Below are positions 51,327 to 60,287 of a stretch of DNA of 64,000 nt, piece after piece. Below the pieces are notes generated by a model. It made no database searches. It was not told where the DNA came from and worked only from the letters and a program-made list of their open reading frames with translations. The DNA is taken from NCBI RefSeq assembly GCF_002310495.1, contig NZ_CP023344.1, forward strand, positions 2,807,501 through 2,871,500, given 5' to 3'. The stretch comes from Nibricoccus aquaticus (GTDB lineage: Bacteria; Verrucomicrobiota; Verrucomicrobiia; Opitutales; Opitutaceae). The position numbers and the translations under genes are program-made. Position 1 is the stretch's first letter, and each line of letters starts with the position of its first letter.

Positions 51327-52211
51327 ATGTCTCGCCCGATTCTTTGTTTTGGAGAAGTGCTTTGGGATGTTTTGCCGCATGGGCGGTTTCTCGGCGGAGC
51401 GCCGCTCAATGTGGCTTATCACCTCGGGCGGCTGGGGCATGACGCGAAGTTGATCTCGGCGGTGGGGCGGGATGCGTTGGGCGACGAAGCGAGGGCGCGA
51501 GTGAAAGCGGCGGGGCTGGACGATGCGTTGATCGCGGAGCATCCGTCGCTGCCGACGGGCAGCGTGACGGTGGCGCTCGATGCGGCGGGGCAGGCGAGCT
51601 ATGATATCCATCATCCGGTGGCGTGGGACGAGATCGCGGCGCATCCGACGACGAGCGGCGTGAGTGCGCCGGCGGCGATGGTGTTTGGTTCACTGGCGTT
51701 GCGCGGGACGGCGAATCGCGACCGGTTGAGCGAGTGGCTGGCGTTGAAACCGGCGGTGCGGTTGTGCGATTTGAATTTGAGGCCGCCGTACGACGATGTG
51801 CGTTCGCTCGATGCGTGGGTGCGCGGCTGTACGGTCTTAAAAGTGAATGAAGACGAGGCGCGCACGCTGTCGCCGGAGTCTTTGAGAGGGGCGGCGACGG
51901 AACGTCATGCGGCGCATCTGGCTGGCCACTACGCGTGTGAGATGGTGTGCGTGACGCTGGGGGCGAAGGGCGCGCTGGTGTGGCGGAAGGGCGAGGTGTT
52001 TCGCGCGGAGTCGCCGCGTGTGGAGGTGCGCGACACGATTGGCGCGGGAGATGCGTTCACGGCGGCGTTGCTCGATGGGGTTTTGCGTGGCGGAGAGAAG
52101 GCGGATTGGGCGGCGGTGTTGCGGCGCGCGTGTGCGCTCGGGGCGTTTGTCGCGAGCAAGGATGGGGCGCAGCCGGAGTATGAGCCGGGTGAAGTGGCGG
52201 GGTTGAGCTGA
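51327..52211 (+). CDS. PfkB-family sugar kinase (fructokinase-like)
   Basis: A 294-residue protein beginning CFGEVLWDVLPHGRFLGGAP, the ribokinase-family start, with LNVAYHLGRLG. The C-terminal signature is DTIGAGDAFTAALL with the catalytic base at Asp242; the ATP-loop region is VCVTLGAKGALVW. Substrate specificity (fructose, ribose or another sugar) cannot be read reliably; GEVLWDVLP is common in fructokinase-like members. It is followed after 45 bp by TatD on the same strand. Confidence 0.88.
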   Translation: MSRPILCFGEVLWDVLPHGRFLGGAPLNVAYHLGRLGHDAKLISAVGRDALGDEARARVKAAGLDDALIAEHPSLPTGSVTVALDAAGQASYDIHHPVAWDEIAAHPTTSGVSAPAAMVFGSLALRGTANRDRLSEWLALKPAVRLCDLNLRPPYDDVRSLDAWVRGCTVLKVNEDEARTLSPESLRGAATERHAAHLAGHYACEMVCVTLGAKGALVWRKGEVFRAESPRVEVRDTIGAGDAFTAALLDGVLRGGEKADWAAVLRRACALGAFVASKDGAQPEYEPGEVAGLS

Positions 52212-52215
52212 GGTT

Positions 52216-52250
52216 TTGTTTGGCGTTTAGAGTTTTGGCGTTTGGGATTT
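52216..52250 (+). repeat. gtttggcgttt micro-repeat before tatD
   Basis: tttggcgtttagagttttgg followed by cgtttgggattttcg in the gap between the kinase and TatD genes. It belongs to the same class of degenerate short tandem units as the repeats at 9021, 10151 and 22387, with a different unit. Confidence 0.6.
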
Positions 52251-52256
52251 TCGCAC

Positions 52257-53063
52257 ATGGCTTCGTTGATCGACACGCACACGCATCTGGAATCGTTCGC
52301 GCACAAAGGTGTGCTGGCTGAAACGCTCGTGCGTGCGAAAGACGCCGGTGTGGAGGCGATGATCACGATCGGGACGTCGCCGGAGGACTGGCGGTTTTAT
52401 CAGAAGATCGCGCGGGAGAATGCGGGTTTCGTTCACTACTCGGTGGGCGTGCATCCCTGCTCGGTCGAGGAGACGTGGCCGGATGAGGTGGCGCAGATCG
52501 AGGAATTTTGGAGTCAGTTCTCGGAGCCGCCGCCAGTCGCGCTCGGCGAGTGCGGGCTGGACCGGTTTCACCTGCCGAAGGATGACGCGGCGAAGGCGGA
52601 GAAGATTTTTCGCTGGCAGCGCGCGGCGTTTGCGGCGCAGCTCTTAATTGCGGCGAAGCTGAAGTGTCCGCTGGTGGTGCATTCGCGCGGCGCGTTTCAG
52701 GAGTGCGTGGAGATGATCGATGCGAGCGGCGTGGACTGGACGAAGGTCGTTTTTCACTGCTTCACCGAGGGCGAAGCGGAGATGGCGGAGCTGACGCGGC
52801 GCGGCGGGTATGGGTCGTTCACGGGCATTTTGACGTACAAGACGGCGGAGACGATCCGGGCGGCGGCGAAGGCTCAGGGGCTTTCTCGGTTCATGCTGGA
52901 GACGGACGCGCCGTACCTGACGCCGATGCCGCATCGCGGGAAACCGAACGAACCGGCTTATTTGAAAAATACGGCGGAGTTTGCGGCGGGGGTTTTCGGT
53001 GTGAGCTATGAGGAACTGGCGCGGGTAAGTACGGAGAATGCGCGGCGGTTTTTCGGGATTTGA
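52257..53063 (+). CDS. tatD: TatD-family metal-dependent DNase
   Basis: A 268-residue protein; the ATG at 52257 gives MASLIDTHTHLESFAHKGVL with the metal-binding DTHTHLE motif (His8, His10). Other TatD motifs: YSVGVHPCSVEE, ALGECGLDRFH (Glu ligand), LVVHSRGAFQEC, VVFHCFTEGEAEM and LETDAPYLTPMPHRGKPNEP. TIM-barrel hydrolases of this family act as 3'-5' exonucleases and as D-aminoacyl-tRNA deacylase-like enzymes. Confidence 0.93.
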   Translation: MASLIDTHTHLESFAHKGVLAETLVRAKDAGVEAMITIGTSPEDWRFYQKIARENAGFVHYSVGVHPCSVEETWPDEVAQIEEFWSQFSEPPPVALGECGLDRFHLPKDDAAKAEKIFRWQRAAFAAQLLIAAKLKCPLVVHSRGAFQECVEMIDASGVDWTKVVFHCFTEGEAEMAELTRRGGYGSFTGILTYKTAETIRAAAKAQGLSRFMLETDAPYLTPMPHRGKPNEPAYLKNTAEFAAGVFGVSYEELARVSTENARRFFGI

Positions 53064-53087
53064 GGCTGAACGCGGGTGAGCGTTTGG

Positions 53088-53233
53088 TTGAAGCGCGAAG
53101 ACGCAAAGACGCGAGGGACGACGCCAGCAGCCGAGTGGCGATTATCGCGTGAAGCGCGATAGTGACTTTCGCCTTTGGGAAATGCGCTGCATCGCGTTGG
53201 ACTCTTTTGCGAATTCGCGTCTTTGCTCTTCAA
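53088..53233. repeat. Palindromic element with cgaagacgcaaagacgc termini, short form
   Basis: ttgaagcgcgaagacgcaaa at the left; gaattcgcgtctttgctctt plus caa at the right. It has the same terminal sequences as the 19598-19820 element but is 146 bp long. Confidence 0.75.
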
Positions 53234-53285
53234 GAAAGCGACGTGGAGTTCGCGTAGCGTTTTCGCGCGGGCGTGTTCGGCCTAC

Positions 53286-53313
53286 GAAAAAGGCGACCGC
53301 TTTGGGTCGCCTT
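53286..53313 (-). terminator. Intrinsic terminator of the HPr gene
   Basis: aaggcgacc/ggtcgcctt stem with a T-run on the minus strand (complement of gaaaaa at 53286-53291). Confidence 0.88.
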
Positions 53314-53340
53314 AGATAAGTTGGATAAAATTAGAGCGTT

Positions 53341-53640
53341 TTAGGCTTCGTCGAATTTGCGGGCGAAGAGTTGTTCGAGCTCGTTGAGCATCTGGGTCGC
53401 GTCGTCGCCGGTGGCGAGGAACTTGACCTTCGAACCTTTGCCGGCGGCGAGCATCATGAGGCCCATGATGCTTTTGCCGTTCACCTGTTCGTCGTCTTTT
53501 TCGACGAAGACATCGGCCTTAAATTTGTTGGTGATACGCACGATCATGGCCGCCGGACGGGCGTGGATGCCCATCTTGTTTTGGACAACCAACTCTTTGG
53601 AAAGAGGTTTTCCCGCTGTCGTGACGTCGTTTTTATCCAT
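53341..53640 (-). CDS. HPr phosphocarrier protein
   Basis: A 99-residue protein starting at the ATG at 53640. The active-site motif MGIHARPAAM puts the phosphorylated His at residue 26 because of an 11-residue extension; the regulatory Ser is Ser57 in VNGKSIMGLMM, the site used by HPr kinase in Firmicutes and many Gram-negatives. No EI or sugar-specific PTS enzyme is in the window. It may serve a PTS or a regulatory (PTS-Ntr-like) role. It is divergent from kdsB, with its own terminator. Confidence 0.93.
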   Translation of the reverse strand: MDKNDVTTAGKPLSKELVVQNKMGIHARPAAMIVRITNKFKADVFVEKDDEQVNGKSIMGLMMLAAGKGSKVKFLATGDDATQMLNELEQLFARKFDEA

Positions 53641-53718
53641 TCGATTTAGGTGCGCGCATGGTCGTGACGCCCGCCGTCGGCTTGCAACTCCAAAAACCTG
53701 CCACAAGCGTCCAAAGCC

Positions 53719-54462
53719 ATGCCCCAGACCGCCATCATCGTCCCTTGCCGGCTCGAATCGACGCGTTTCCCGCGCAAGTTGCTTCATGTGATCAAGGGGA
53801 AGCCGCTGCTCCTGTGGGTGGCGGAGCGGATCGCCAAAGAGGCTCCGGAGTTTCCGCTGTTTTTTGCAGTCGATGATGCGTTGCTGGCGGCGCCGCTGGA
53901 GAAAGCCGGGTTCAAGGCGATCGCGACGAGCGTGTCGCATCAGAGCGGCACGGACAGGATCGCGGAGGCCAATCGCATCGTGAAGGCACAGCACGTGATT
54001 AACGTGCAGGCGGACGAGCCACTCGTCTCGGGCGGCCAACTACGCGATCTGGCGAAGCTGATCGCGACGCCGGTGGCGATGGCGACGCTCGCCACTCCAT
54101 TCACGACGGCGTTGGATTTTGCGAATCCGAATCAGGTGAAAGTGATCCTGCGCAATGATGGGCGGGCGCTCTATTTTTCACGGTCGTCGATGCCGTATGC
54201 GCGCGATTTCGCGGGAAAGGTCGACGATGCGTGGGTGCGGGCGAATGGTTGTCTGCGGCATCTCGGGCTCTACGCGTACAAGGCGGAGTTGCTGGAGAAG
54301 TTCGCAAGCCTGCCGGTCGGGCGGCTGGAGCGGATCGAGAAGCTGGAGCAGCTGCGCGTGCTGGAGAATGGTTTCGATATTGCGGTGGGCGCGACGACGG
54401 ATCCGACCATCGGTGTCGATACGCCGGAGGATGCGGTGAAGTTCGAGGCGGCGTTGGGGTGA
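53719..54462 (+). CDS. kdsB: 3-deoxy-manno-octulosonate cytidylyltransferase (CMP-Kdo synthetase)
   Basis: A 247-residue protein with the KdsB signature: [17 protein letters not shown] at the N-terminus (CTP binding), [23 protein letters not shown] and the C-terminal [16 protein letters not shown] and [13 protein letters not shown]. It activates Kdo with CTP for lipopolysaccharide core synthesis, so the organism makes Kdo-containing LPS. It is divergent from the HPr gene, with 78 bp between starts. Confidence 0.96.
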   Translation: MPQTAIIVPCRLESTRFPRKLLHVIKGKPLLLWVAERIAKEAPEFPLFFAVDDALLAAPLEKAGFKAIATSVSHQSGTDRIAEANRIVKAQHVINVQADEPLVSGGQLRDLAKLIATPVAMATLATPFTTALDFANPNQVKVILRNDGRALYFSRSSMPYARDFAGKVDDAWVRANGCLRHLGLYAYKAELLEKFASLPVGRLERIEKLEQLRVLENGFDIAVGATTDPTIGVDTPEDAVKFEAALG

Positions 54463-54502
54463 GGGATTCGTTGCGTGCGGAGGCGCTGACGTGATTCTGG
54501 TG

Positions 54503-55096
54503 TCAGAGTTTTTTGCGGGAGACGCTGGTGACCCAGAGGATTTCGCAGGCGCCGCCTTCGGTGTCGTCGCGGGTGAGCGAGGAGCGCCAGGTGCCGCCGT
54601 CGGGGGTGGAGGCTTCGACGAGATAACCTTCGAGCGTGACGAGTTCGTGGCGTTTCACGGCGAGGAGCTGGCTGCGGATTTTGGCGTCGGCCGGGAGGCA
54701 GTGCGTGTTGGCGGAGTTTTGCGCGATCTGTTCCGGTTCGAGCGGCGCTTCGTTTTTCCAGCTGTAGAAATAGAAGCGACCGTGCTGGGTGATTTTGAGT
54801 CCGTTGATGGCGTAGGCCGTGGACATGGGGCCCCAGCCGAGGGCGAGGTCGAGGGGACAGAGATCGGAGAGCGGAGCGAAGCGGTAGCGTTCGCCGCGGA
54901 GGACGACGGCGGTGATCTGGTACTTCGCGAGCGGCTTGATGGTGTATTCGCCGTTTCGGAACGCGGCGGGAAGGCCTGCGGAGGATTGAACGGGCTGGCG
55001 CGGAGCGGGGATGCCTTTCCAGCGGGCAGGCGTGTCGCGGATGAAGAAAAACCAAGCCGCAGCAACCAGCAGCACGAGAACGATGCGCTTTTTCAC
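54503..55096 (-). CDS. Membrane-anchored protein of unknown function
   Basis: A 197-residue protein with a GTG start. A short N-terminal helix (about 4-18, IVLVLLVAAAWFFF) leads to a periplasmic domain rich in aromatic residues: NGEYTIKPLAKYQITAVVLR, GERYRFAPLSDLCPLDLALG, WGPMSTAYAINGLKITQHGR. A Cys pair (Cys in LSDLCPL and the later ANTHCLPAD) could form a disulfide. No family recognised with certainty. It converges on kdsB and is 39 bp downstream of the chemoreceptor on the same strand. Confidence 0.7.
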   Translation of the reverse strand: MKKRIVLVLLVAAAWFFFIRDTPARWKGIPAPRQPVQSSAGLPAAFRNGEYTIKPLAKYQITAVVLRGERYRFAPLSDLCPLDLALGWGPMSTAYAINGLKITQHGRFYFYSWKNEAPLEPEQIAQNSANTHCLPADAKIRSQLLAVKRHELVTLEGYLVEASTPDGGTWRSSLTRDDTEGGACEILWVTSVSRKKL

Positions 55097-55135
55097 TGCG
55101 AAGCGGGATGTCGAGTTGCGGGGAGGAGTTGTGGA

Positions 55136-57052
55136 TCAATTTTCCACGAGCTCAGGCACGGGATCTTGTCTGCGGGTTTTGCGTGGCGTTGAGGCTGACT
55201 GCGGACCGCGCGCCTTGTGTTTGGGGCGAGCAGGCGAGCCCTCGACCAAGGTTTTGAGGCGGCCGGCGATGGAATCGAGCTCGACGGCCTGGGCGCTGAG
55301 TTCTTCGGCGGCGGCGGCGGTTTCTTCGGACTGGGATGCGTTGGCCTGAGTCACCTTGTCCATTTGGACGACCGCAGTATTTATCTGTCCGATACCCTGA
55401 GTCTGTTGGTCACTGGCGGTGGCGATTTCTGAGGCGAGGCTGGTGAGCTGGTTGATCTTGCCCCGAATGTCTTCGAATCCGGTGGCGACGTGGCCGCAGA
55501 TTTCGACGCCGCGGTTGGCGCGCTGAAGGGCGTCGCCAATCTGGTCGGAGGTCTCGCGGGCTGCGACTGTGGAGCGTTGGGCGAGGGCGCGGACCTCGTC
55601 GGCTACGACGGCGAAACCGGCGCCGGCCTCACCGGCACGGGCGGCTTCGACGGCGGCGTTGAGAGCGAGGATGTTGGTTTGAAAGGCGATTTCGTCGATG
55701 GTCTTGACGATGCGGGCGACGCTGTCGCTCGACGTTTTGATGGCGTTCATGGCGGAGACCATGTCCTGCATCTGTTGCGCTCCCCGGTCGGCGGAGTTGC
55801 GTGCGTCTGTGGCGAGGGTGCTTGCGGTGGTGGCTCCCTCGGCGTTGCGCTTGGTCATGCTGGCGAGTTCTTCAAGCGAGGCGCTGGTTTCCTCAAGCGA
55901 GGCGGCTTGTTCGCTCGATGCCTCGGCCAGGGCTTGGCTGGTGGCGGAGATTTGGGAGACGGCGGAACTGGTCTGCGCAGAGCCTTCGACGAGATGGCCA
56001 GCGATCCGCTGAATGGGTTTCGAGATGCTACGCGCTATCACGAGAACGACGGCGAGAACGAGGATGAGAGCGCCGGCACCGATCTGGATGGCGGTATTAC
56101 GAACGGCGCGAGCTGCGGCGAGGACTTTGGACTCGGGGATGGAGGCGGTGACGTTCCATGGGGTGCGGCTTTCGCCGATGAGGATGGGCACACCGATGCG
56201 AAAGACGTTGTCGTTGAGTGTGTGCGAGAAGCTGGTGACTGAGAACGGCTCGCCTTTGGCAAGGCCAGCCAGGAGTGGCTCGATCCAGGGGTCGGTTTTG
56301 GCGACGGGGTTGTTGAGGCGTTCGGTTTTGGGGTGAGAGACGTAAACGCCTTTTTGCGAGATGAGGGCGATGTAGCCGGTTTCGAAGATTTTTGCGGCGG
56401 TGAGACTGGAGAGCTGGGCGAGATCGATGTCCACACCGACGACGCCGACGATTTTCTCGCCTTGGCGGATGGGGACCACGAGGGAGGTCATGAGGATTTT
56501 TTTGCCGCCGGCCTCGTAGATATACGGTTCCAGGATCACCTCTTTACCGGAAGCTCGTGGCAGGAGGTAGTAGTCTCCGGCGCCAGCAATCGTGTAGTCT
56601 TTATTTGGTTCCAAAGCGATCGTGTCGCCTTTGCGAAACCAGTAAGGTACGAAACGGCCGGTGGTGTCGTGGCCGGTCTGGTTGACGAAGTCAGCGTCGC
56701 GGCGGTCAAAGGCGTCGGGTTCCCAGCATGTCCAAAGAGCGAAGAGGCCGGGAGTGGCCTCAAGCGTGCGGCGGAGCATGAGGTTGACGGTTTCGCGGGA
56801 GAGGGCAGTGCCTGAGGCGAGCGAACCTTCGAGGGAGAGGGCGAGCGTGCGAGGGACGGTAAAGGCTCCGTCGAGCCGGCGGGCGACCTCCTGTGCGCGG
56901 TTGGCGGAAAGTTCGCGGGCGTAGGCTATGCCTTGTTCCCGGGCGAGAGCGTCGGTGCGCCAGGCGATGAAGCCGATGGTGAGCGTGAGTCCGAGCACGA
57001 CGACGGTGCCGATGCTGAAGAGCATTTTAGCTTTGAGACTGAGGGGCCGCAT
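55136..57052 (-). CDS. Methyl-accepting chemotaxis protein with periplasmic dCache domain
   Basis: A 638-residue protein; the ATG at 57052 was taken over a TTG six codons upstream. The first membrane helix is at about residues 10-30. A double-Cache sensor (about 35-315) contains GLFALWTCWEPDAFDRRDAD, SGKEVILEPYIYEAGGKKIL and VGVVGVDIDLAQL. The second helix is at about 322-343. The signalling hairpin tip EIAFQTNILALNAAVEAARA is at about 454-473, flanked by the methylation helices. dCache_1 receptors bind amino acids, amines or other small ligands. No cheA or flagellar gene is in the window. Confidence 0.92.
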   Translation of the reverse strand: MRPLSLKAKMLFSIGTVVVLGLTLTIGFIAWRTDALAREQGIAYARELSANRAQEVARRLDGAFTVPRTLALSLEGSLASGTALSRETVNLMLRRTLEATPGLFALWTCWEPDAFDRRDADFVNQTGHDTTGRFVPYWFRKGDTIALEPNKDYTIAGAGDYYLLPRASGKEVILEPYIYEAGGKKILMTSLVVPIRQGEKIVGVVGVDIDLAQLSSLTAAKIFETGYIALISQKGVYVSHPKTERLNNPVAKTDPWIEPLLAGLAKGEPFSVTSFSHTLNDNVFRIGVPILIGESRTPWNVTASIPESKVLAAARAVRNTAIQIGAGALILVLAVVLVIARSISKPIQRIAGHLVEGSAQTSSAVSQISATSQALAEASSEQAASLEETSASLEELASMTKRNAEGATTASTLATDARNSADRGAQQMQDMVSAMNAIKTSSDSVARIVKTIDEIAFQTNILALNAAVEAARAGEAGAGFAVVADEVRALAQRSTVAARETSDQIGDALQRANRGVEICGHVATGFEDIRGKINQLTSLASEIATASDQQTQGIGQINTAVVQMDKVTQANASQSEETAAAAEELSAQAVELDSIAGRLKTLVEGSPARPKHKARGPQSASTPRKTRRQDPVPELVEN

Positions 57053-57154
57053 AGTGGAGCCGACCGCCAAAAACGAGAATCGGACAGTCGGGGTAGCATC
57101 GACAATGGAAGCGGCGAATTAAGCGCGGTTTGCGCTAATCGTGTTGCGAGCCCG

Positions 57155-57190
57155 TAAAAAAGCCCGGCTCACAGAACGTGAAGCCGGGCT
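57155..57190 (-). terminator. Intrinsic terminator of carA
   Basis: agcccggct/agccgggct stem and a 12-base loop, with a T-run on the minus strand (complement of gtaaaaaa at 57154-57161). It lies 33 bp past the carA stop. Confidence 0.9.
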
Positions 57191-57223
57191 GTATGAAAAC
57201 GATCGATGGATGGTGCCAGGATC

Positions 57224-58396
<1,173 letters not shown>

Positions 58397-58526
58397 TAAA
58401 GCCGAACGAAAAGGGGTCGGGGGGGGCGTGCCAAGCGGTTTTCTGAGTTTGTTCTAAGAAGTCACGAAGTCCGATCAGGGGATGAGCCAGGAGATGGGGT
58501 AACGTGGCTAAAGTGAGCGTTTTCTA

Positions 58527-58575
58527 CGCAGCCGGGCGCAGGGCGAGATAGGTGCAGGCGGCGTAGGTGAGGAAG
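58527..58575 (-). pseudogene. Degenerate fragment of a gene like 59164-59586
   Basis: The minus strand encodes a short remnant ending TYLALRPAA then stop, closely parallel to the AYLALRPAL end of the gene at 59164. The DNA matches at roughly 9 of 10 positions over about 35 bases (agccgg, cgcagggcga, aggcggcg). It lies on the other side of the toxin-antitoxin genes. The remnant is too short to be functional. It is probably a relic of duplication or of the insertion of the TA cassette. Confidence 0.5.
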
Positions 58576-58582
58576 TCGGAAC

Positions 58583-58879
58583 TCAGCTCAGGCGTTCGCG
58601 CCAGTATCCTGGCTCTTGCTTGAAGTGCATCACCGCGACCACCCAGATTGCATCGGGTCGGTCGAGGTAGATGACGCAGTACGGAAATACCGGCCCCGAG
58701 TGCCGCCGGGCGGGTGGATCGAACATGCGCCGCAAATCCGGTCGCGCACGGATTTCGGAAATGACCTCATCGATCTCGGCGTAAAAACGCTGGGCGACGG
58801 TCAGACTGAGCTGGGCCTAATAACGGCCGGAGGCGGTTAATTCCAGCCGGGCTTCCGGATGAAATATGACCGGCTTCAC
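58583..58879 (-). pseudogene. RelE/ParE-family toxin, broken by an in-frame stop
   Basis: Translated from the GTG at 58879, which overlaps the antitoxin stop by 4 bases (GTGA), the frame starts KPVIFHPEARLELTASGRY, meets TAG at codon 21 (complement 58817-58819), then reads AQLSLTVAQRFYAEIDEVIS, RPDLRRMFDPPARRHSGP and VFPYCVIYLDRPDAIWVVAV to a normal end (GYWRERLS) at 58583. The reading otherwise matches the RelE/ParE family over its full length of about 98 residues. The family usually has a Tyr-Glu pair here (YYEAQ); loss of three bases from tattatgaggcc would give exactly tattaggcc. The full-length toxin is therefore probably not made. Confidence 0.7.
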
Positions 58880-59109
58880 AAGCCGGCGATTTGCCGCAGT
58901 TCGGCCATGACTTGCTCGCCGGGTACGCCTTTGATCTGGCCGCTTTCGATTTCCGCGATGCGGCGGCGCGTCTCAGCCCGCCACGCTGTGTCGATCTCCG
59001 GGTCGGGCTGTGCGAACGCTTCCACGAGCAACCGGTCAAACAGCTCTGTTTTCTTTTCCCGGGGTAACTGCCGCGCTTCTGAGACGAGTTGTTCAACGGT
59101 CATGCTCAT
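58876..59109 (-). CDS. Antitoxin, addiction-module component family
   Basis: A 77-residue protein MSMTVEQLVSEARQLPREKK ... PDPEIDTAWRAETRRRIAEI. This is the pattern of the putative addiction-module component family (antitoxin next to RelE/ParE toxins). An ATG two codons later is an alternative start. The gene is intact and overlaps its toxin by 4 bases, the usual arrangement for translational coupling. With the toxin interrupted, it may persist as an orphan antitoxin. Confidence 0.82.
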   Translation of the reverse strand: MSMTVEQLVSEARQLPREKKTELFDRLLVEAFAQPDPEIDTAWRAETRRRIAEIESGQIKGVPGEQVMAELRQIAGL

Positions 59110-59163
59110 GGTTGCGAGGCTGCTGGATTCGTGCCCGGCGGCAAGTCCGCCGAGGCCTCTGTG

Positions 59164-59586
59164 CTATAGAGCCGGTCGCAGGGCGAGGTAGGCGTAGGCG
59201 GCGGCGTAGATGGCGCACTGGGCGAGGAGCAAGGCGTAGCCGAGGCGGAGGAGCGGGGTGGTGAGCGTGGATTGGACGCGGAGCCAGGGGAGGACGATCA
59301 GGCGGCCGAGCCAGAAGAGTCCGGTGGCGCCGCAGACGGTGCGGGCGAGCGGTGAACCGGTGAGAAGTTCGGGCGCGAGGAGCAGGCTGATGAGGCCGAG
59401 GACGGCGATGGTGGCGCCGATCGAGAGGTTTTGAGCGATGGCGAAGCGGCGGTGGATGGGCGGGAGCGCGGCGAGGTTTTTATCCCAGTCGGGCGGGATG
59501 GGCGTGAAGCAGGCGAGGGTGAGCGTGACGAGGTGGAACGCGCCGGCGAGACGGAGGCCGAGAGTCCAGAGGTCGGTGGAAAACAT
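59164..59586 (-). CDS. Small four-helix membrane protein, unknown function
   Basis: A 140-residue protein with about four membrane helices: GLRLAGAFHLVTLTLACF (about 9-26), IGATIAVLGLISLLLAPEL (about 56-74), ARTVCGATGLFWLGRLIVLP (about 81-100) and LLRLGYALLLAQCAIYAAAY (about 112-131). The loop between helices 1 and 2 is PIPPDWDKNLAALPPIHRRF. No homolog recognised. A degraded copy of its 3' end lies at 58527-58575. It is 54 bp upstream of the antitoxin gene on the same strand. Confidence 0.68.
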   Translation of the reverse strand: MFSTDLWTLGLRLAGAFHLVTLTLACFTPIPPDWDKNLAALPPIHRRFAIAQNLSIGATIAVLGLISLLLAPELLTGSPLARTVCGATGLFWLGRLIVLPWLRVQSTLTTPLLRLGYALLLAQCAIYAAAYAYLALRPAL

Positions 59587-59722
59587 GGGGAAGAGTAGCC
59601 CACGAAATACACGAAAGACACGAAAAGGAATGGCGGAAACGGGTGGGAGTGGTCTCGCGAAGGGGAGGCCGCGTGATAATTAGAGGAGCTAGTGCTGAGG
59701 AAAACTGAAGACAGCCCAGGTG

Positions 59723-60040
59723 TCAGTTGGACCGCCGACGCGGTTTGGGGGTCTTCGCCGTCTTGCTGGTGCGGGTGGTGGCTTTGGTCTCGCCGACGAC
59801 GGGCTGGAACGACTCCACGTCGTGATCGAACTTGAGTAATTCCCAAGGCTCCAAGCCGCAGGCTTCGGCCATCTTGATTAACGTGGAGAACTGGATGTTG
59901 GGTTTACGACCTGCTTCGACCGACTGGTAGTGTTTGTATTTGAGCCCGGCACGTTCGGCGAAGGCTTCTTGGGTGAGCCCAAGATTCTCCCGGAGGCGCT
60001 TCACGCGCTCCATCAGCCGTTGTGCGATGTCGTTGCTCAC
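59723..60040 (-). CDS. XRE-family helix-turn-helix regulator
   Basis: A 105-residue protein with a GTG start at 60040. The helix-turn-helix covers about residues 10-65: VKRLRENLGLTQEAFAERAG, LKYKHYQSVEAGRKPNIQFS, TLIKMAEACGLEPWELLKF. The last 35 residues form a Lys/Arg/Thr-rich basic tail. The gene is divergent from the type III restriction-modification operon, with 247 bp between starts, and the gap contains palindromes. This is the position of a controller-type regulator, but it could equally be independent. Confidence 0.83.
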   Translation of the reverse strand: MSNDIAQRLMERVKRLRENLGLTQEAFAERAGLKYKHYQSVEAGRKPNIQFSTLIKMAEACGLEPWELLKFDHDVESFQPVVGETKATTRTSKTAKTPKPRRRSN

Positions 60041-60287
60041 GGCCGAGACTAGTCATGGCCGGGCAAGTCATGAACCCCTCTACCGGTAGTGAAGACTCGA
60101 CACCCCTTTGTCGGTGGTGCAAAGCCTGCGACTTCCCTGCGTGAGCCTGCTTTCGTTTGTCCACTTCGCTTCAGAAGGGGCCAAAGGCAGACGCGCGAAG
60201 GGCCTTCTCTTCATGGTCCAGCATACGATCTCCGACGTTCTCGTGCAGTTTCGCGAGGCGGTCACATCCAACCGCGATTGATGCGCC
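60041..60287. promoter_or_regulatory. Shared promoter region with palindromes between the XRE and mod genes
   Basis: It contains ctaccggtag (60080-60089, a perfect 10-bp palindrome) and ctttg...caaag (60107-60125). Both lie 40-90 bp upstream of the XRE start. They are candidate binding sites of the XRE protein; this is inference. Confidence 0.4.

Larger units (their letters stand above)
53064..53340. other. Gene-free stretch with palindromic element and the HPr terminator
   Basis: It contains the element at 53088-53233 and the hairpin at 53286-53313. A small inverted cgcg...gcgcgata motif is at about 53139-53160. No gene seen. Confidence 0.55.
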
